Shown: in pieces, positions 59,325 to 64,000 of the stretch
How positions within the stretch are numbered: the stretch's first letter is position 1
Layout of the letters: each line of letters begins with the position of its first letter
Assembly: GCA_963922205.1 (NCBI GenBank)
Contig: CAWUHX010000350.1
Span: forward strand, 186,001-250,000
Source of the DNA: Romanomermis culicivorax
Taxonomy: Eukaryota > Nematoda > Enoplea > Mermithida > Mermithidae
Reading direction: 5' to 3'
Length of the DNA stretch: 64,000 bases
Notes under the pieces: model-generated
What the model was told of the DNA's origin: nothing
Database searches by the model: none
The model's input: only the letters and a program-made list of their open reading frames with translations
Program-made: the position numbers and the translations under genes

Positions 59325-60449
59325 GTAAAGTTGGGGATGGAAATCGGAGATTTGGACACAACTCTTGGCGAGAGAAATTAAATGTTGTCGAAGCAGAACT
59401 CGTTCACAATGATTCAATACTGAGCATCTGGCACAATGATGTAGACCTTGGAGAAGCAATGATGAAGCTCGATTTCGTGACCAGTGACGCAAATTTCGCA
59501 AAGTTGAACAACTCACTTATTTTTAATATTTACTTGAAAATCATTGAAAGGTGGCAGAGTAAGTTTTCAATACTGTATCATTTTTTTATCTTAATCCAGC
59601 AAACTATGCTTATTTAAGCAGGTAATGTTTACAATCTGAAGGCCGTTACGAAAATTATTAACGGATTCAGCATAGACACGGTCATATCGAAGTCGTACAG
59701 GTTCAAAGTGTATCTAAGGCAATTTTTTACCCGCCTATCATACTCTTTGAAGTTTGAAGCTGATGATGGTGCCATCGTCGAGGCATGCGACAACCTCACG
59801 ACAGTGATGTCAGGTAAACATGTTGCCAACTTTGAACAAGAACTATAGCAGGTTTTTTGTATCAAGGAAATTTCATAGTCCCGCATGGTGAACCATCCTC
59901 AGAACTATGTGCAGGTGAGCGAAATCAATGCTTCACCTTGAACAGGCAAATAAAATTTTTTTGTTTGTTTGAAGGCATCAGCGATCAAAATCTGACCCAT
60001 TTTATTGAGATGTTCTATTCGCAACTGCATGTTGATATTTACATCACGGCAAAAACCACAGTGAGCAGACCTATATAATTTGCTTTTTTATTCCCATAAG
60101 TAATGTGTATGTTATTTCAGAAGTATTATTCCATTGCGCGAAGAATTAAAGATATATTGTTCTATTTTAATGCAACTATTGTGCATCGTTTTGGATCGAA
60201 ACCAATCAATCTAAAATCCAGTAGCCTCGTAGAAACCACTATTGCTCTGCGGGCTTATTTTTAGCTTCTAATTTACAGAACCAACCACAAAGTTCGTTAA
60301 CGTCACTGTGCCGGGTGAAGTGCAAAACAGAGTTGAGATTCGTTACTTTATCCCTAAAATGGACGAACTAGCACTCGTGGCATTGCGTGTACTCCGTGGA
60401 GTCCTAAAAATATTGACTCATCACCAATTGAGGACCATCGAAGGACTAG
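59325..60449 (+). CDS. Insulysin-like M16 metallopeptidase, exons 8-13 (domains 3-4)
   Basis: Exons 59325-59558, 59622-59813, 59867-59914, 59975-60060, 60121-60220 and 60279-60449 join in phase. SILSIWHNDVDLGEAMMKLD corresponds to the start of insulysin domain 3 ([20 protein letters not shown]). FIVPHGEPSSELCA falls where insulysins have LLHGNITKQAA. VPGEVQNRVEIRYFIPK matches the start of domain 4. Counted with earlier exons, the window encodes about 786 residues, against roughly 1000 in the family. The last exon stops at RTIEGLG before a GTAAAG donor, where insulysins continue into KEQLGYIV, so one or more 3' exons lie beyond or are lost. Read-through would end at TGA 60467. Confidence 0.8.
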
Positions 60450-60542
60450 GTAAAGACTTGGAAGTGCTATGATGCGTGGCTCAAGGGGCCGAAGGTAAAC
60501 TTCGGTTTGGCTTGTACAACCGCATAAAAATGGTGAATTGCT

Positions 60543-61235
60543 TTATTACAACCAGATTCTAATTATACTTTTACTTGATCTTGACGCTGTACTTTACACG
60601 GTCCACGTGGACACGGTGATGCTAAATACGACGATAATATGACAAAAAGGACGAATGATAAATCGATGATTGCTTCCTCGTCGAGGAACACACAAATACG
60701 CCTCCTTCACAAGTCTCGCTTCAAAAACGATTTCGAAAATCTGGCATAAAAAGAACACGCTTTTATAAAATCTGACGGAATCACGCTTTGCTTCTCTTTA
60801 AATACTGCTTCTTTTTAGCCACTCCCTTGGTTCTTGGGAGGTCCATTTCCGAAAATCTTCTTCCGCCAATCGCTGCTTCTTGCTTTTTCCGCTTCTGTAT
60901 CCTCTATGCTTGTTTAGCCATGCCTTCTAATGCTTTCCTGGTACCCTATGCTTTACACGCTTTTCTTATGCTTGCTTCCTGGCCTTTGGTGAACTTAACC
61001 ACACCTTTGTGCTTCCGTGTATGCTTCTATATCTATTTCTCGCACGTGTACATGTTTTTGTAGGAACTGTGGCTACTGTTCCACTTGAGACTGGTGTCTG
61101 GCTGGGCTTCTACTTTTTACTACATGCAGGTGGGTTTACTGTTTTTGGGGAGATTTTATGTAGCCGTGGAAAGTGTATCTCCCTGTGAATTCTAGGGGAC
61201 CAGGTGCTGATGTGCAAATTAATTAGCGGGTCTTT
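60543..61235 (+). mobile_element. LTR family C, diverged partial copy
   Basis: Starts TTACAACCAGATTCTAATTA and follows the family through TCCGAAAATCTTCTTCCGCC and GACCAGGTGCTGATGTGCAA, resembling 54440-54740. The canonical end is absent. Confidence 0.65.
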
Positions 61236-61607
61236 TCATATGGCTCAATTTTCTATACCTGCTGGTGTTTTTCCCACCTATAGCGCATTCGATGAAACTT
61301 CTGTTCCATATATGACCAATTTCTATGCTTTTGATGATTGTGAGGCGTTTCTCCGACCATGTCGTTTCTCTGACTGTTTTGATTTTTCGACCATGTCAGT
61401 TCTTGGATTGTGTCATTTCTCCGACCTATGCAAAAATACTAAGAATAGAATGGTCCTTTTGTTGTGTTTCCTCGACCGTTTCGATTCTTTGACTTTATCA
61501 ATTGTTCGACTGCTTCTACGTGCCTTTTCCTCCACTGATTCGCTTCCTCGACCAGATTCCCAATGGCTGATCAATTGGAGCATTAAATATACATATACGT
61601 TTTGCCA
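61236..61607. other. Non-coding, with repeated TTTCTCCGACC words
   Basis: CTCCGACCATGTCGTTTCTC, TTTTTCGACCATGTC, TTTCTCCGACC and CCTCGACC recur irregularly. The 144-codon ORF here follows these repeats and resembles nothing known. Confidence 0.4.
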
Positions 61608-62651
61608 TACATGTAATTGGGGGGAAGTGCTATGGTAACCCCCCTCCCCAGAAATCGTCAACCATATGGCTAGCCATTGTGTTGTATTTTAAAATTGAGA
61701 TGGGTGTTTGGGGGCGGCTCTGACCGATTTTTGCCTCCTTGATCCGTCAGGTCGGAGGAATGGGTGTAAAATCAGCAAGGGGAATTGATGTGCAGGAGAG
61801 ATAGCCAGGGATCGACCTTAACGCCAGTGCTTCCCTGCGCCTGCCCTAAACTTTGGAATGACTCCTCACTCAGGGGCGAGAAGTCCAGTACAAGAATACT
61901 ACCTGCCCAAGAAATGCCTGACTAAAACTAGTCAGACAAGGTAACACACTTTTGGACACAAATAAAAACGCTTTTCTAACTAAACATTTATTTATACAAC
62001 TTACCTTCAAATCGCCCCTTCCAAAAAATGTGACGTCTTACCAGTATAAAGGGGAGGCGAATAATGCACAGGGGAAATACTAGTTAATATGAAGAGCGAG
62101 GTGCATGAGAATAATCAATAGAAAAACATTAACCAATTCACAAAATTCGTCTTCTACAGTAACCGTCGCGCTGGGCCAGATCGGGCATGGTTGGATGTGT
62201 TGTACTTGTAGGCGTTTTTACAAAATCGACAAAACTATTAGAAAATCCTGAAAAATCAGCAAAAACACACTACAACAGTTGGGCGACCCTATCCCCCAGA
62301 ATTTTCCAATCCTATGGCTAGCCATATGGTATCCCTAGGGACCCCTATAGTTTTAGTCGGAAAAATACTGAAAAACGTCACTTTTTTCATGAAAAAAGTC
62401 AATTTTGGAACAAAAATGGTCAAAAACGTCAATTTTCTCCGCACTTCGGGCCATAAGTACATTTTTTTATCATTTTGTAGACAAAAATCACTACTTTTTG
62501 AACTGTTTTTCGGACACTTTTCATAAAAAAATTGAATTTTTTTTCCTTCAGATACCCTCCCCCAAAAATTTTGGGAATTACTGACCCCCGGCCCGAAATA
62601 GGTGCTCCAACCCCTCCCCCCCCCCCAGACCTCGGAGCTCCGTTACATGTA
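61608..62651. mobile_element. Repeat G interrupted by a solo LTR
   Basis: 61608-61679 and 62278-62651 together match the complete repeat G at 1792-2228, with TACATGTAA and TTACATGTA ends. The break falls within GCTAGCCATTGGGCGACC, where an LTR A is inserted. Confidence 0.82.
61680..62277. mobile_element. Solo LTR of family A nested in repeat G
   Basis: TGTTGTATTTTAAAATTG to CACACTACAACA. The flanks are ATTG and GTTG, a 4-base target duplication with one mismatch. Confidence 0.82.
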
Positions 62652-62659
62652 TGCATTTT

Positions 62660-63165
62660 GCCTATTGGGGCGAATAATTTCAACAATTTTCGATGAAAAT
62701 TCATGATTATTGCATCAAAAAATGATATAAAAATCTGATTTTTAAAAGTATTTATCTTCAAATTTTTCATTTTAAATTTTTTAATAATTCAGATTTTGAG
62801 TTTTTCGAAATTTTAAAATTTCAAATTTTGGAATTTTTTAAATTACATTTTTCAAATTTTCAAATTAAAATTTTAATTCATTCCATATATTGAATTTTCG
62901 AATTTTTGAAATTATGGATTTTTCAAATTTATTTATTTTCGAGCTTCTTTAAATTTTAAAATTTTGATTTTTTTGAGCAAAAAAATCTTTAGCATTTTTA
63001 GTTCAGAATTTTGAATATTTTTTGGTAAAAATTCAACATTTTCGAATATAATTCCATCGAAATTCAACATTCTAATTCTCGATAATTTTAAATTTTTATT
63101 TTTAAAAATTTAACTGTAGTTTTTTAAAAATTTCAAGATTTCGTGATTAATATTCTATGATCTTT
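62660..63165. repeat. A+T-rich imperfect short repeats
   Basis: Runs such as AATTTTTGAAATTATGGATT and TTTTCAAATTTTCAAATT recall 1-870. No coding sequence is supported. Confidence 0.55.
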
Positions 63166-63169
63166 GATC

Positions 63170-64000
63170 AAAATGTGATAGGATGTGACTCCTGACGCGA
63201 TGCGCCTTTTCCACTTGTTGGGGACCTAACCTGGCTAGTACTGGCTATAGAAAGACCTATAGAGTACTCTGGTGCTGTCCGGGGTCCTGCCGTAGAGTAA
63301 TAAACAATGCCGCCAGGTTAGGGGTGACAATTCCCAGGTCCTGCTCAGTGAGAGTGGGGACAAGGTCACCCGTAAAATGACCTGAATTGTGGGAGCCGAT
63401 TATGAATCAGACAGTCCCTTTTTAGCCCAAACCTGAGAGGTAAGAACCCTACCTATCTGGGAAAACCCAGAGAAACCAACTTGAGAAGGGTTCCCCAAAA
63501 TATCCCACAATAACAATAATCCCCTGAGAAGACTCACCTAGTCCTGTTCTTCAAAAGGAATTCGACAAAAGGGTGGCAGGTCCCTGGTGGTTTCGGTTTT
63601 CAGCCACAGAATGGGGAGGTGGTCCACTTGATTCTTTGATGGCGGATACGGGAAGTTGGGAGGTGACTCTCTCTTTTATTTGGTCAATGGGGTGCGAATG
63701 GTTACCTGGCATGATGCAGGAATTATGCAAATTTATTGAAATAAGAAGGGCGGCGGACACAGTAGAATACAATAAAAATAATATGCAAATTTGGAGGTGG
63801 CAGACGTGAAGCTAAGACAACCAGACGAAAAATGGGTGAACCCAAAGTGAGTGAAAAATTAAAGAAACATGTCCTTTTAAGGACATGTTTGGCTACAGTG
63901 TCGGCTTGGGCAGAGTTTTTTGGCGTCCAAGCCAACTTCTGCAGCTAGACGGGATGCAGAAGATGCCTATGAGCACATAAACATTTTTTTGCTCACATAC
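63170..64000. mobile_element. Dispersed repeat H, second copy, cut by window end
   Basis: Follows 21690-22560 in order: CTGTCCGGGGTCCTGCCGTA, GCCGCCAGGTTAGGGGTG, AATAATCCCCTGAGAAGACT, and CTTCTGCAGC with GCAGAAGATGCCTATGAGCA. No coding capacity was recognised. Confidence 0.6.

Noticed and set aside
61204-61638. 144-codon ORF near the end of an LTR C copy
   Set aside because: It follows irregular TTTCTCCGACC repeats and shows no family resemblance.

Overview
This looks like a stretch of nuclear genome from a nematode: A+T-rich, gene-poor and crowded with repeats. Genes have many short exons with GT-AG introns. One gene encodes a transthyretin-like (TTL) secreted protein, a family largely confined to nematodes, and another resembles nematode astacins with a C-terminal CUB domain. 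The species cannot be fixed from sequence alone; a repeat-rich clade such as the mermithids would fit, but that is a guess.

Host genes, all on the + strand: (1) an orphan first exon of a protein disulfide isomerase-like protein (1100-1248); (2) three WD40 exons of a Groucho/TLE-like protein (6373-7316); (3) a decayed astacin-like gene with a CUB tail (10294-15236); (4) an unidentified last exon with a poly(A) signal (17577-17843); (5) a complete three-exon TTL gene (17966-20903); (6) an insulysin-like M16 zinc metallopeptidase, at least 13 exons from 34984 to 60449, running off the recognisable sequence at its 3' side. Intron 1 of the M16 gene is about 19.8 kb and holds most of the retrotransposon material.

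Mobile DNA dominates. Two hAT elements have perfect 8-bp target duplications; one (28740-30897) has an apparently intact 482-codon transposase in four exons. A Ty3/gypsy element on the minus strand (about 36300-46333) carries an LTR, primer-binding site, gag and pol. Beyond the integrase it has an additional ORF that resembles a DEDD 3'-5' exonuclease (RNase D/WRN/MUT-7 superfamily). A second decayed copy (46630-51655) and a gypsy element of another lineage (about 51750-54420) follow. Solo LTRs of two families with 4-bp target duplications sit at 21359-23353, 27046-27873, 52496-53065, 56560-57075 and 57696-58500. There are also mariner, RTE-type LINE, MITE and several tRNA-derived SINE remnants.

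Structural repeats: a roughly 3.1 kb inverted minisatellite with a palindromic core (1285-4440), a 212-bp satellite (8945-9916), an A+T minisatellite filling an intron (13445-14885), and a roughly 3.2 kb A+T array that reverses orientation half-way (23490-26715). No CRISPR array, rRNA gene or convincing free-standing tRNA gene was seen.
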